DNA of 64,000 nucleotides from Echinometra lucunter (lineage: Eukaryota; Echinodermata; Echinoidea; Camarodonta; Echinometridae): positions 25,959,751-26,023,750 of the forward strand of contig CM057157.1 of assembly GCA_029962745.1 (NCBI GenBank), given 5' to 3'. Below, piece by piece: positions 1 through 13,224 of the stretch. The notes beneath the pieces are model-generated. The model was not told the DNA's origin, ran no database searches, and saw only the letters and a program-made list of their open reading frames with translations. Positions within the stretch are counted from its first letter, which is position 1. Each line of letters begins with the position of its first letter. The position numbers were made by a program, and so were the translations under genes.

Positions 1-49
1 ATTTCAGTATTAGTTCTATAATCATTACTATTGATATACGTATCATGTT

Positions 50-172
50 TATTATCATTATTACTTTTATTATCATCATCATCATTACATTTGTTATTAT
101 TATCATCATCATTATTATTATTATTATTATCATCATCATCATCAACATAATCATTATCATTTAAATTTCTAT
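50..172. repeat. ATT/ATC trinucleotide microsatellite
   Basis: Imperfect run of att, atc and cat triplets. Simple sequence with no coding value. Confidence 0.9.
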
Positions 173-2960
173 CATCATATTCTTTCTTTGTTATTTTTCC
201 TCCTCCCATTCTCTTTTTAAGTCTTTTGGGGGAGGCCTTTTGGGGGAGAAAATCTAATTCCGCAGAATAACAGTCAGAGATGTGAATATGACATTCATAT
301 TTTGAGCTATGCCCTCGTGACTGGTAAAGAGAAATCAAATGACTTCAAAGAATTGAGACGTATGTATACATAGATCTACGGGTGAGTTTAGTTCAGACCG
401 GGTGCATGTTTGAAAACCTCGACTCGATTTGTTTTCAACTATGATTGCTTCTTTCTTCCAATTATCGGGCATTACTCGTTTTGTTTGGGTGTTTACAAAT
501 ATGTCAAAGGGAATTATGAATTCAACTATTGATATCCCAATTCCATTCACTGTGGTGGGGAAGTAAAAGCCTCGTCTGATAGCGCAGAACGCATTCATTT
601 ATTTTAACGGATGGAAATATCTCATCAAACTAAAAAGTACATGTGTATTTTTAAAATTCTAACTGAAAATGATAAACATAAAAATAAAAACAAACTTTAG
701 TAATTCCTTTATGTTTCAGGCGCAAATATTCACATTATGAAAGACAAGTGCCTTAAAATCCAAATACCAACCAACCATCCTTTATGTTTCAGTTCTTAAG
801 CGATTACTTTTTCAAGGGCGTGTTTCAGATATTGGTAAAACTTTTTTTGGGAAAAAAAAACCCCTCCATACTATCGATATAAGTAGAAAACTGTTGCTGA
901 GGTCGCTTTCTTATTTTCCAGTTTGCCGCAATTTTTTTTATTAAAATGACAAAAGTAAGGCTTACTTTTGTCAATTTTCTTTAACTTAACTAGGGCTTGG
1001 AATGGACGGTAACACAAAGAGGACATAAATAACCACAATTTGCTAAATTCATGGGACAGGACATGTTTTAAGGGTTGGGAAAAACTATTCACATGAATCA
1101 GAGGATTTTTTATTTTCGTTCATAATGACAGTTCATAATTATGTCGGGGAGTGACCCAAATCAAACTGTTTAATCATGGCCATTATTTTGATTGGTAGAA
1201 GCCCAGAAAATTCCAATAAATTATACAGAATTGATTTCCACTAAGATAGATCATTATAATTCTTGTTTACATGATCAGTATGAATTTATAAGATTTTAAA
1301 TCAAATATGCAGTGCACATCTATTAAATAAATGAGCATTTTTCTTTATTCTATTTAGGAAGACAATTTATATCATTGATATACAACATTTTTAAAAAGTC
1401 GCGATAATCAAAGATGGTTTAAGCATTATGTTATATTTGATACGAATTATATGATTTTTAAAATTAGAAATTAAATATTATACTGCAGTTTGGTATTATT
1501 CACTTACATTTTCGTGATAAACATGAACAAAATCTACCTAGTTTCATGTTTAAAAAAATGAAGACAAATAATGAATGGAAGAGATTATGATATCTAAAAT
1601 GGCCATTGTTGATATTTTCTCTTCTTAATTATATTTTTTGTTTTGCAACTGTTTATATCTTGTTTATAGTTCTGTAGTATATTGGTCATAGTTAGCAAAA
1701 ACATGTTGATTTTGATGGTAATAATGATGCCAATGAATGGCAATGACGATGAAAACAGAGAACGAATATAATAATTAGACGTTGGATTAATTAAGGCATT
1801 TGTTATAATTTTGTTTCAAAACTTAAAAAAAAAAGACATTTGTAAACATACTTATTAGTTTGCCGAGTCAGAAGTGGATACTGTCTTTAGTATACGACTA
1901 GAAATTTTAGATATGGTAGCGACAATTTATCAAAGGTATTATAATCAAATAAGATATGGTATACTTCAGAGAAATCAAATTTTAACTTCCTTATGAGGGC
2001 AGTAAGGGGGTAAATCTGTGGTAATATTAGGTAAAGCTATTGTAATCTGCACTTTATAGGTGTTTCAAATTGATTACTTTAAACTATACAATTAAAAAAG
2101 CAATAGCACTTTAGTAATAGTAATATGAGGTAAAGCTTACATATTTTAATCTGCACTTCATAAGTGTTTCAAATTTTCGTTGAACTATAAAATACAACAA
2201 TTAAAGCAATAGTACTACCATGATTTATGCAAGACGCATTACCATATTCCATATATTTTCCTTCCCCATGGTACAGAAACTGAGAATCATAACTAAAAAT
2301 GCCACTGTTCTTATGCTCTATACAGTCATGAATAATAGAGATACTGAACACTGAAGCTGTAAAGTGTAATCAGGAGATGATACACATTAAATTCTGCTCC
2401 CCTTCACTTTCCCTCGTTGATTATTACCCTGCTCCTGATGTAAATCAGAATTTTGCAGTTCTCCCACTCTCCACATAAAACATCGAATGATTTTATGTGA
2501 ATAGGCTGCCACTGTTTACATGAAAACCCTTTTTTTTTGGTACTACGCGTTTTTACAAGGACCATCTTTTTACAGACATCAGCTTTTGCAATTCATACAT
2601 TATAATTCATACATTGTATGAAATCTATTTAATCGCAATATTTTGGTCAATGTCCTCCGTTTGGCAACCACAGTGTAGGTCAGAGTAGCGGTAACAATAA
2701 TCCGACAACATACCGTGAGATACTGATCAGAATGTATTTCTCTGTCTTTCCCAAGCTATTCTAGTACATGAAATAAACTTAATCCATGGGTAAACATGCT
2801 TCACGAAATGCATTTTCAGTGGACGCATTATCCTTTAGCTTGATTTTTATCTTATTGCGTAATTACACAGCTGAGTGATTAACTAAGTTTGGAATATGGA
2901 AAGCACAGACAAAATTTCTCGTCAACAATACTGGTGGGTTTTTGATTTTGGGTCAGTTGA
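173..2960. other. AT-rich non-coding stretch 3' of the DMRT exon
   Basis: No gene recognised. Because the DMRT exon on the minus strand ends at a splice donor at 3024/3023, this is most likely the first intron of that gene. I looked on the minus strand for a DMA-domain exon and did not recognise one. The open frames here are short, low in complexity and unlike any family known to me. Confidence 0.6.
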
Positions 2961-3023
2961 AATTTCACCGGGAAACACATACATCAAGTTTAGTTTTAGA
3001 AAGTGATGAGAAAGACAATTTAC

Positions 3024-3504
3024 CTGGAGAGGCAGGTACGTCGCATTCATCCAGAGGCGAGTCACTCGTCTGGCCCATGTCGTCGTCGTCATCATCGTCG
3101 TCTTCGTCCGGGTTGCATCCGTCCCCATTTCCTTGAGGAGCATTCCCAAAGATGGGGCCCGGTGGGAGATAGTTGTACGGTCCGCTGGGCGAGCAAGCCC
3201 GGAGGCCCAGGATGATAGCATCTTCAGCTGCCTGTTGTCTCTTGAGCGCTACCTGGGCCGCCATGACCCGCTGTCGCTCGGCGATCAAGTTGCACTTGGC
3301 GCAGCGGCAATCCCTGAACCTGCAGTGACGCTTGTGCCCCTTCAGCCAGGAGATCATGCCGTGATTGCGGCACCGGGCGCACTTGGGCTTCCGAGCACCC
3401 TTCTCGGTCAGGGGCCCGCGGAGCAGGGACAGCGTACGGATGTCGATACGGTCCATGTCTTGGTGGTGGTGGTGGTTCAACAACGATTTCGTATCTCGGA
3501 GCAT
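3024..3504 (-). CDS. DMRT-family transcription factor, 5' coding exon (partial gene)
   Basis: DMRT proteins are nuclear DNA-binding regulators of sexual development and neurogenesis. Counting from the Met at 3456, residues 23-76 form a full DM domain. It has the intertwined zinc-site Cys/His set ([22 protein letters not shown]) followed by the recognition helix [20 protein letters not shown]. After it come AEDAI, then LPPGPIFG at about 97-104, eight Asp in a row at about 119-126, and a Ser/Pro-rich end. AEDAI plus PPGxIFG recalls the Dmrt93B group as I remember it, so the subfamily is tentative. The exon ends in CCAG|GTAAAT at 3024/3023, phase 1; later exons lie to the left and may be outside the window. 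Start: an in-frame TGA at 3610-3612 is followed by no ATG until 3504. A second ATG at 3456 has better context (G at -3, G at +4). A spliced upstream exon is also possible. The exon is clearly GC-richer than its flanks. Confidence 0.93.
3078..3107 (-). repeat. Coding GAC/GAT triplet run (poly-Asp)
   Basis: A cgt/cat triplet run on the plus strand encodes eight consecutive Asp in the DMRT exon. It is likely prone to slippage and length polymorphism. Confidence 0.8.
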
Positions 3505-3579
3505 GGGGTGAGAGGGAGGTGGAGGAGGTGGTGGAGGAGGAGGAGGATGAGGAGGTCGGAAGAGGTCAAAACGAGCCAC

Positions 3580-4480
3580 GATGAAGACTCGGTACTTTCC
3601 GATGTTCTCTCAAACTGATGGTTGTAAAAGTTACAACCAAATTGAGTCCAACCACTTACTTGTATCAGTTCCTCCACACAAAACGGCGCTCTTCGTCAAC
3701 AAGAAAAAGATTTCATAAGGTTTTCTAAAATGACAGGAAGTCAATGCATGCTCATCTCCAACTTCGCCTTCAAAATATGAAAGTTGTATGATGTGATTAT
3801 TCAAATTTAATGTTTTGACGACACGTCATAGGTTAAAATAAGTTTTCGACAAAACTTCAAAGTTGTATCTTCGACGTATCAAACATGAGCATCTATTTTC
3901 ATTCTAAAAACTCTGCAACTGGTAATGAATCCGGTTTTCTTTCACAAACGTGTGAAATGTATGGAGAATGAATAACATTGATTTCTGCAGAGATACTGTC
4001 AGCTGGTTCCTGTGAGGACACCGAAATGGTAGCTGGTCCAATCGGTAGCTGGTATATATCTTCCAAAGAGCGGATGACAAGCTAGCGAGCAATAGTCACA
4101 CTATCTAACTCCTCTTACTTCGTCTTTTTTCCCTCGTGGGATGAAGCTACGACAGGCCTTCTTACAATGACGGCGCGTTCAACTTGCTTCAAGAGTTTGA
4201 GTGTGGGGAACGACGAGAGGAGAAAAAAGTCTCTTCGACTTAGATTGCTGTGAGCGTTTATCGAGCAATTAGTCACTCTATTGATTCACTTACCAACAAC
4301 CCCGCACGCAAGGAGGCTGCTGAATCGCGCGAAGAGCACACTGACAAAAAAGTCGACGACGACTTACTTTATCGAGGCGTTGATTGGATCCGTCAACTGA
4401 CCAATCCGCGGGCTTGTACCGGAACGAGTGTTCGCCCCTAGCTCACAAGAGGGGGTAGTAAGTTTACCTGCTGCTGTAGC
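3580..4480. other. DMRT 5' flank, no gene seen
   Basis: Probable 5' UTR or promoter-proximal sequence of the DMRT gene. On the minus strand a possible acceptor (ccatcag at about 3615) lies just upstream of the open frame, so an upstream 5' exon is possible. No coding region is recognised. Confidence 0.4.
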
Positions 4481-5110
4481 TCTCTCAATCCTTCCCTTTC
4501 TCTATATTATCCATCTCTTTTTCTTTCATTCACTCACTCTTTTTCTTCCCTTTCCTTCAAAATCTAATTGTTTTCTTGTCTTCATGCTGTCTTACTACTT
4601 GTGCATTTTCCCCTGTAATTTGAACTTTTGTTGAATATTTCTCTATACCCCTCTTTAATTATCTCACTTGCTTCTTAAGTTCCGTGCCCCCTCTCTCTAT
4701 CTCTCTCGCTCTCTCTCTGCATCTATCGTCGTCATCCTCCTGTGGGTCTTTTTCATATTTCTTAACATGTTTCTGTCTGTCTCTCTTCCCTTTTTAAATT
4801 GATTCTATCATTTCTGTAGTCTTTATTTTACCCATTCATTATGTAATGTTCTTTTTTTTTCTCTCTCTCCCTCCCTCTCTTCCCTCTTTCTCTCTGTGTC
4901 CCTCTCCTTCCCCACTCTCCCTCTTTTTGCCCCTCTCTTTTTCTTCCCCTCCCTTTCTTCTTCTTCTTCTTCTTCTTCTTCTTCTTCTTCTTCTTCTTCT
5001 TCTTCTCCTTCTGCGTCTTTTCCTTCACTTTTCTTCTCTTTCCCACCTTTTCTTCTACCTCTCCAACTCTCCCCATCTCTTTCCCTCTCCCCTCTTGTTT
5101 TATCTTCATA
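4480..5110. repeat. Long polypyrimidine tract with (CTT)n core
   Basis: About 600 bases are dominated by C and T on the plus strand, with a pure CTT/TTC array at about 4955-5008. Apparent Ser/Leu/Phe/Glu/Lys-rich open frames on both strands are products of this composition. Such tracts can adopt triplex (H-DNA) structure. Confidence 0.85.
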
Positions 5111-5559
5111 AAAAGAGCCTGGCTGTTTTTTGGTGGTTTTGAGAAGGGGGTTAAGATGTTGAGCAGGAGGAAAGGAGGGGATCATGGCCAAGTTTGGATC
5201 GGGGATCAAGGTACGTAAACAAATGGGCTCAACTCTGGGTATCACGCCAACAGCTGAACATATACTGCCCCACCAACATGGTTTCCGGTCCCGGGCAAAA
5301 CTGGAATGTCAAGTCCAAATTTTGGCGAGCTTCCTCGACACAAATATCTCCTCATAAAAAATGAAATACTGGCGAGAAAAGTGATGTGGAAAGGAGGAGG
5401 AGTAGGGGGGGGGGGGGATGGATGCTTACTTTGACTGTGACTTTGACTTTCCCCAGTGCAGCACCTCATCAAGCGCTCGAATCTGTCAGTGCCCTTGTAT
5501 GTTTTTGGTGCGGTTGTGTACGGGTGAGTTGCGGGGAAAGGTGCGGCATTGTTGGCACA

Positions 5560-5720
5560 CTCACTGCGCGCAGACAATTTGTCACTTCTAATGGAGGCTC
5601 GATGACTGACGTACGCTGATTGACACGTCACGGCCTCACAGCGGCTTGTCATTGGCTGAATGTCGTGACCCCGTGATCGCTACTAACGTGACGTCATCTA
5701 GGCGCCCTTGGCCAGCGATG
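5560..5720 (-). promoter_or_regulatory. Candidate promoter-like island upstream of DMRT
   Basis: Locally CpG-richer DNA holds a palindromic CRE (TGACGTCA, 5689-5696), an inverted CCAAT box (ATTGG, 5651-5655) and further TGACG half sites, about 2.1 kb 5' of the DMRT start. The motifs are directly visible; assignment to DMRT, and the strand, are inference. Confidence 0.3.
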
Positions 5721-6660
5721 AGAGAGTTGAAGTGGACAATATTAATGTATCAGTTCCTATGTTTTCCCATTTTCCCCCGCGAGTGCTGGTCAGTGCAGGA
5801 GAGAAAGCACTCAAGCTTGGTCTGTTTGTTGTAGTTAGGTTTCCAGGGGAGAGCTTTCGAAGGGTGCCCGGGTAGGCATGGTAGGAAAGAGAAGGATTAA
5901 GTGGTCTCATATTCGTATTCTAAGCCTTAATAATGCACCGTAATTCATCATCGTCATCAGAGCCCTAATCATCTTTCAGAAACCATGCTTTATCATGATC
6001 ATGCCAAAGGGAGACTCAATAGGACAAAGGAAAGTTTGATTTTCTTCCTGCTCAGTTATTTGAAAGATTGATTTTAAGAACTTGAGTTCTAATCATTATA
6101 ACATAATTGGTAGGATTGAAGAACCATAACTTTCTTCCGTTAAACATAAAGAACCTGTCTACTCTTTCCATCTTCGAAACAGCAATTCAATCTTACCTAA
6201 TGTCAAAATAATTTACATATTTTCATATATCTGTTTATGTTTCTTTTGTCGTTTTCAGTTTGAATAATTCGTTTTGGTATTTTACGATTTTGCTTATATA
6301 TGTGCATGTTTGCACTTTTTTTGTATATACACAGGTATTTATATTGTTTGCTTTTATGCATAGGGCCTCTTGTGCTTCCAGCATTTTGAAAGGGCATCCT
6401 ATTGAAATACTGTGTAAATAAATTAATAAAATAAAATCTAATATGCCATAGAAAAAGAGAATGAGCTATCCGGTCTCCGTCGAGGCAAAGCAACAATCTC
6501 ACATCATCAAGTTGAGTTCTGCTCATTCAACTACATTGAGAAAGAATCTGTCTCTAAGCATTTGGAAGAGGTATAGTTTAGTTCTACACAAGCACACATG
6601 TCCGTTGTGAGATATGGAGATATTGATTTTTTTGATATTTTCATGTTTTTTTAGAGCTCC
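5721..6660. other. Intergenic, nothing recognised
   Basis: AT-rich DNA on both strands with only short, featureless open frames. Confidence 0.5.
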
Positions 6661-6670
6661 TTCTTTTCTT

Positions 6671-6820
6671 TATAAGTTGATTGTTAAGTTTAAGCGCTTA
6701 GAAACAATATGTTAGCGCTATATGAATGTTATTTATTATAATATTATAATTATTATAACTATTAGTATTATTATCATTATCATTGTTGTTATTTTTATTA
6801 TTATCATTATCATTATTATA

Positions 6821-6876
<56 letters not shown>

Positions 6877-6975
6877 GATTATTGTTAATATTGTTGTTGT
6901 TGTTGTTGTTGTTGTTATTATTATTATCATTATCATTATCATCATCATCATCATCATCATCATTATTATAAGAAA
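6671..6975 (+). repeat. Retroelement-like tail (TTAAGCGCTATAT-type) plus ATT/GTT/ATC microsatellite
   Basis: The segment around taagcgcttagaaacaatatg followed by gcgctatatgaatgttattta recurs at 63677-63745. In both places it runs into a taa/tta-rich array. This pattern of a conserved short 3' end followed by a trinucleotide tail is typical of dispersed non-LTR or SINE tails in marine deuterostomes. The poly-Ile, poly-Asn and poly-Thr open frames over it are artefacts. Confidence 0.65.
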
Positions 6976-9920
6976 TGCATTCACTCTTTCTAGACGACTC
7001 TTGCACTCAATGCAGAAATGACCATGGGACCACGCATAAATGTTGCATGAATGTTCGGCCCGAACAGTGCATGCAGCTACATTTCAGTCGTATTTCGAAT
7101 ATGAGGGCATTTGAAGAGCAATCCTTCACGGAGAACCTTTTATTACGATATTCTTCCTAACTGACTAGAAAAGAATGAGGAAGCTAACAATTTATTTTCA
7201 ACCTTTACCAGAAGAACTGGGGGCTGAGACCACCCCCCCCCCCCCCCCGTTAATTACAAATTACAAACATTTATTTACAGTCAAATCCTTAATGACCCTC
7301 AGCTATAGAGTACAACTACATTGTATTCCCTTATGTCGAAAACATACAAGACTCTGTGCTGTTCCTGACCGATCTACAGGGACCTTCCGGTTCCAACCAT
7401 ACATTTTTCTTTCAGCAAATTATTTTGATTGAACGTAAATATGTTAATAGAGTTTGATTGTCTAGAAATTACGTTTGAAATATCTTCATAAAGAATAAAA
7501 TGTGACTGTTTATTATTTTTTATTCAGATGTTTTCATTAAATTTCACAAAAAGGAATAAGTTCCGTAAATGTTATCAAGGTTCTTTCGTTCGTTTTTTTT
7601 CAATTTCATTTTCCATAAAACATGCAAAGAATACTTACACAAAAAAATCAAAATAACAACTGGACAAGCAGTTATGACATCATTCATTTGTTACCAAGAT
7701 AATTTTAATGAAAATTGGAAAAATAGACATTTTTAAATAAGGCCATAGAGGTCTTGTCATGTAAGTCCTCTTCAAAACAAGTTCTTATAAGTGGGTCAGT
7801 TTTGCAAATCACAATTCACAATTAAAATTTACATAACAAATGTGTAAGGACTAAAAGAAAGAAAATAAGGAGATGTTTAAAAACTTAGAAAAATTACACA
7901 GGAAAGACGAAGACATCAGTAGTGACTTGACTTCAGATACAAATAAACTTTTTGAATTAAAATTGTATATCCTGCTCCCAATTTCGTATATCTAAAATAT
8001 ATCTTGTTTTATCCATATTCTTATTCAAATAACCTACTTTAAGTTTTTTATGATCCAGCGGCCTTTAACACAAAGGTTTGCAATCAATCGCAAATTTAAA
8101 GTAACCATTCTGATTGGCCCAGGTTACCTTTTTGAACGAGATGTGCATCAAACAGTGGTCTTGATTGGCTGTTACAACTTTGCAATTGATCTTAAAATCT
8201 ACACAGTTACTATCACTTGTAAACATAAATATTGCACTTCATATTTTGGGAAAGAAATGTAAAGACTTGTTTTTCATTCTAATCTGAAAAACGGTGACTT
8301 TCATATTTTGTCAGATACTGGAAATTTCATATTTGCATATCCGTTATCTATCTCGATCACTACATTATGCTTTTTATCAAATCCACTTTCGTCTTTGTCA
8401 GTGACCTTCACCTTCAAACCATGCGCAGTGACACTTCTACGAAGGTCAGCCCCCCCCCCCCCCTCACACTCAATATAATATTACACCTTAATAAGAGCAA
8501 GTGAAGAAAAAACAAGAAAGAAGGAAAGAAGGCAATATTATGTTTTTGTTGTTTTTTTTTTAATATACGAATTGTCTCAGTTGCCCTATTCTCTTGTATG
8601 CTGTCCAGAGAATATGAGTGCCCCTCCCATGACAAAGACGCCCCCATTTTCAAGTGGCTAAATCACGCTACGCCATTAAAAATTTGTCATTTTGGTACTA
8701 GTATGCATGTGACACTGTCAAATGAAATAAATACCAAAAGAACAGACCTGCCAATAACGTTTGATGACTGAACAATACATCTACAGATTTATCACCTCCA
8801 TTCAGATATCACAAAAGAACACCCTTGGATGATAAAGAAAAATGACAATTGAAAATATTGAATTGGAATAATAGCACTCTATTCAACAGCCAATTCGTGA
8901 TTATAATCGTCTGCTGATGTTTGTTCTGCTAAAATTATTATGACATGTGCGAGCCAGCAAGCCAGCCATCCATCTCGCCGGGAGTAGCCGGCCAGACACC
9001 AGGGCGCCAGGCCCCGAGTACCTGGCAAACAATGCGTATGTATTTCATCATTGTTCTATTTTAATACAACCTTTATTGTTTATTCTGTTCGCTAGAAACC
9101 GAAGGATACTATCTCGCAGAAAAAAAAAAGAGAAAAGAATCAACTTATGAGAGGTTGGGAGGTCTTGGCGGTCTTTCGCGAAGCAGACGACAGTGGTAGA
9201 AGAAGAAGAAAACATTCCGCGGGAAGCCTCGTCCAGTGCCTAGCAACCGAGTTTGCTAACTGTTCCAGAATGTCGAAAAGTAGCAATTCATCTCTTTGTT
9301 TGTGTGAAGGACTTAAGCTATCTCATAGTTTCGTCACCAAAGTTCAGAAATTATAGCAAGTGGAAGGATTCAATCATCGATGCCATAGCTTGTTTGAGCT
9401 AAATTTCCTTCAATTCCCACTTTTATTGGTGTACCAATACTGATACGCATGAAGATTAATAAGCAGTAATGGTATGTCATCGAAAAAAAAAACAACATTG
9501 CCATTAGCCATTAGTTGCTCTTAGCAAGTATGCATGGGGTATACAGGAATAAGTATACTTGACTATGTTATGTCCCAAACTTCAACATAATTATAATTTG
9601 CAATCAATCAGTGCACTATTTGTGAGTTTTAATCAAGGAGCTGCAGGTACCTCCTTAGTTTTGATAGACCTTCTCATTCTTCCATGTATTAAAAAACAAT
9701 AACAACAACATAACACACACCCACCCACACAAACACGCAGGTATCACATTGTGGTCCTTTGAATAACAATCTGGAATTTATGGTTTTGCTGATTCTTTGT
9801 CAAATATGCTAGGAATTTTTTTCTGCTTGGTGCAAGAAAGGCGTTAGCTCGATGTCAAAAATGTTAAATGACATAAGATAACGTTTTCTGCAGGCATAAA
9901 ATACCTGAGCATCTTAGGGC
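6976..9920. other. Intergenic, nothing recognised
   Basis: No gene recognised. It contains poly-C runs at 7233-7248 and about 8450-8463 and a short GC-rich patch at about 8945-9030. Open frames are short and without family resemblance. Confidence 0.5.
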
Positions 9921-9924
9921 AGTG

Positions 9925-10062
9925 ATGATTAACATTATCATGATGATTATGATCATGATGATGGTAATGATGATGATGATGATAACAATGATGACGATGA
10001 TGATGGTGGTGATGATGATAACGAGGAGGATTTTATGATGATGATGATGATGGTGGTGGTGG

Positions 10063-10094
<32 letters not shown>

Positions 10095-10115
10095 TTGATG
10101 GTGGCGGTGGTGATT
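9925..10115. repeat. (GAT)n/(GGT)n microsatellite
   Basis: Imperfect gat, gatg and ggt array. The His-rich and Met-rich open frames across it come from the repeat. Confidence 0.9.
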
Positions 10116-10870
10116 TACAAAATTCAAGTAACGCCCTATATCTGTTCGAAACATTCAAAGGCGCCAATATTTGTTCCATATATTACACATGTTTTTTTCA
10201 TCCAGTTGTCTTATGAGCATATTTTGCCATCAGTATTTCTTCAGGAAAATATTTCTGTTTTGGTCGGTAAATAAGATGAGATGATTATTTCATCAGATGG
10301 ACATTGAGGGTTAGGGGATATAGGGTTGAAGGACCTCATTTTGACACTCTAAAACTATCCAGGGATTTTAAAGGTAAGGCTAAGTAAAAATTTATCCCTA
10401 GTTTCACTTACGGATATTTTCAAATCGAGGAGGAGGGAGTTCCATGTTATTTGATATTTTGTATTTTTGTACATGAAATGCTATTCGGAGAGTTCTAATG
10501 CAAAATTCCTTTTTTTAAATATTTCTTTTTGATATTTCATTGATAAGCATTTAAGAGGCTTAAAACAATGTGGAAATGAATGGTATTAATGATTTTTTGT
10601 AACCTCATTGTCTACATGCACTCAGATTAAAATTGATTTTATTTCAGAACAAAAATAACAAAATAACACAAATTTTGAGGCTCACCGAAAAAAGGAAGGA
10701 GGAGGGGATGGGAGACTAAGAATTATTTTGATTTGGCCTAATTCTGAGTTATTTTGTGCCTTGTCATAATGGCACAGGCAACGAGTATATAGGATGAAAA
10801 ATTTTGTGAGGAATGGGATTCTATTCTCGTCAACTTTTCTTTATAAAACTTGTTTAAAATATATCAGCTC
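10116..10870. other. Intergenic, nothing recognised
   Basis: AT-rich DNA with no coding signal. Confidence 0.5.
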
Positions 10871-10874
10871 ATCC

Positions 10875-11000
10875 AGTCTCTCCCTCCCTCTCTCTCTCTC
10901 TCTTCCTCTCTCTCTGCTTTTGATCATTTCTTTCTTTTCTTTCTTTCTTTCCTTCTTTTTCCTTCTTTCTTTTCTTCCTTTTCTCCTTCTCCCGCTCTAT
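10875..11000. repeat. Polypyrimidine tract (CT/CTTT-rich)
   Basis: Uninterrupted C/T-rich stretch with ctct and tttc runs. Confidence 0.8.
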
Positions 11001-11089
11001 CCAATTTAGGAGTCGTTTTGATAACAATCCTCATCTGCTGTTCCTCATTTTGGCGTCATCAGTTTTCAGGGTAAGTCACAGGAAAGACC

Positions 11090-11300
11090 CCTACCCCCCC
11101 CCCCCCCCCCTCCTCCAGTAACAGGCAAAATAAATAAATAAATAAATAAATGAATGAATGAAGAAATGAATAAATAAATAAACTTAGAAATAAATGAATG
11201 AACAAATGAATGAATAAATAAACTTAGAAATAAATGAATGAATGAATGAATAAATGAATGAATAAATTATTAAATAAACGAATGAATGAATGAAATAATC
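11090..11300. repeat. Poly-C run followed by (AAAT)n/(AATG)n array
   Basis: A poly-C run of about 18 nt at 11093-11110 is followed by tetranucleotide aaat, aatg and gaat units with internal duplication of the aaacttagaaataaatgaatg block. Confidence 0.85.
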
Positions 11301-12342
11301 ATTTTGCTGGATCAGGTTTCGAAAAGGGGAAAACGAAAAGAAACGAAATTTAGAGAGAAAAAGTGGAAAACGAGAAAGGAAGCAAACAGAAGGGAAAACA
11401 TCGTTCACAACTTCGCCTCGAAACTGATTCTTGCCACAAAAGTAGTAACACGAAACAGTGGCACTGTTTACCCCGTGTGTGGCGGGTCCTTAAGTGTCCT
11501 GTCTATATGGGTCGTTACATTTCAGAAGTGGGTGTATATAGGGCGTTAGTGAGAAAATGTTAAGAGTAACCCTCGTTCAGATTACCTTTACTTATTGTAT
11601 ATGAAAAGCGTATTACTATGCGATTTGTAATTTTTATATTTATAGCCGTATCAATGAAAAGTCGTACAGCAAAACGCATGTTATAGAGCATCGCTGCGAA
11701 CGAAGAATGTCGTGCGAAAGTAGCAATACTTGGCGGAGCTTATTGTATGTCTACGCAATGGTCTGCGCTGAATAAACTGGTTTTTTTTTGTTTGTTTTGT
11801 TTTTGTTTTATTTTTGTTGCAACTCTGCCAATGACTTATTCTGATAGAAAATACATCGTCTGATCTCCCCAAGTTAGGTACGATAAAGTTCACAAGTGTG
11901 AATGCTCCCCTTCAGATACATTATATTCTCTGTACGTGTCTCGTATAATTTTCCTCAAGTCTGAACGAGCTATTAGTTTGACGGTTGAGAGGAGAGGATG
12001 ATTGATATGTGTGTATTAATAGGCGCCAGTCTGTAAGGGCAGGGTACATCGGAAGTGATGGGAATATTATTAGTTGAAAATGTTTGTTCATGTTATGGAA
12101 TTATTCTTGCTTGTTTGCTGAATAAAATCCTAATGATTATTTTACGAAAATTATTTATGATCACAAAAACTAGAAACTGACTGTTCTACCCGAAATAAAT
12201 TCTTGATGACCTTGTTATCAAAAGTATTCTGTGTAGAATAATTAACTATGAGTTATTGATTATGAATAAGAAATCATGAAAATCTCTTGTAGCAAGGGTG
12301 TGAGGTAAATTCAAACTATTTTCCTCGTCGTTTCGTGCTTGT
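11301..12342. other. Intergenic, nothing recognised
   Basis: No coding or repeat signature beyond scattered A/T runs, up to the start of copy A. Confidence 0.45.
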
Positions 12343-13224
12343 TGTGGTTGTTGTTGTGCATCAGCACTATATTGTTCTGTTATCGTTCTCCCAAGTCTTC
12401 ATGGGCCCAATTTGGAACAATCTTTTTTCCAGGGGGGGGGGGGGGCCACAAATTACAAGCCTTGCTTTTTAGTGGATCCTCCCACATTTCCCTAGAATTA
12501 AAAAGAAAAAATCTTTTGATAATTCATTATAATAGTTCATTTATGTGTACATTGTACTTGTATATAGTTATCAAGAAAACAATGAATGCGTGCATATTAT
12601 TTTATGTAATTGTAATGCCACTGTTTTTCTTTCTGATGGAAATGAAAGAACTACGAATTGAATTGAAATGAATATTTTAGAACTCTTCAAATGATATCGT
12701 TGACCCCTTGACTACCGATTTCTCAAATTGCCATAGATCTCATAATATTCAGGGCCCCGTTATATAAAACTAGTTCAATAACAAGTTGCAATAACTGTTA
12801 TAAGCTACGGAAATCCTTGCATTTGATTGGCTGAGGGCAATTCGTCATAGAAATGTGGCACTTGTATACTGATAATAAGTTTTATGAAACGAGGCCCAGG
12901 ATAGTTCCTGTATTTGAGTTCAGTAAACTGAACTTCTGAACAGCGCCATCTTTTAACAGGATTTGGAGAATGTCTTAGCATCTGATTTTCCCATCATGCA
13001 TGTTTTGCCCTTGTGTAGAAGCTTAGAATGTACTTGAATTCCATTTCCGACGTTTGCAAGTCAAAGTAAATACTTTGCTGTAAAAAAAATATCCTCATAT
13101 TCTAGCTTGTTACAATTCAGACTTAAGTTCAAATTCAGCATGTAATATCAAGTTAAGAAGTACCTAAAGATGGCGCTGCTTCACTGTCATTTTAAACCAG
13201 TGGGAGAAAGAGTATAGCCAAGCA

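Noticed and set aside
3133..3618. 161-codon plus-strand frame over the DMRT exon
   Set aside because: Antisense shadow of a GC-rich DM-domain exon; no family resemblance.
4823..5245. Glu/Lys-rich 140-codon minus-strand frame
   Set aside because: Produced by the polypyrimidine tract and (CTT)n; low complexity in every frame.
5242..5652. 136-codon minus-strand frame upstream of DMRT
   Set aside because: No recognisable domain, no splice logic linking it to DMRT; composition follows the local CpG-rich island.
6698..7021. Poly-Asn, poly-Ile and poly-Met frames
   Set aside because: Microsatellite translation.
9864..10154. Poly-His frame
   Set aside because: (GAT)n microsatellite read on the minus strand.
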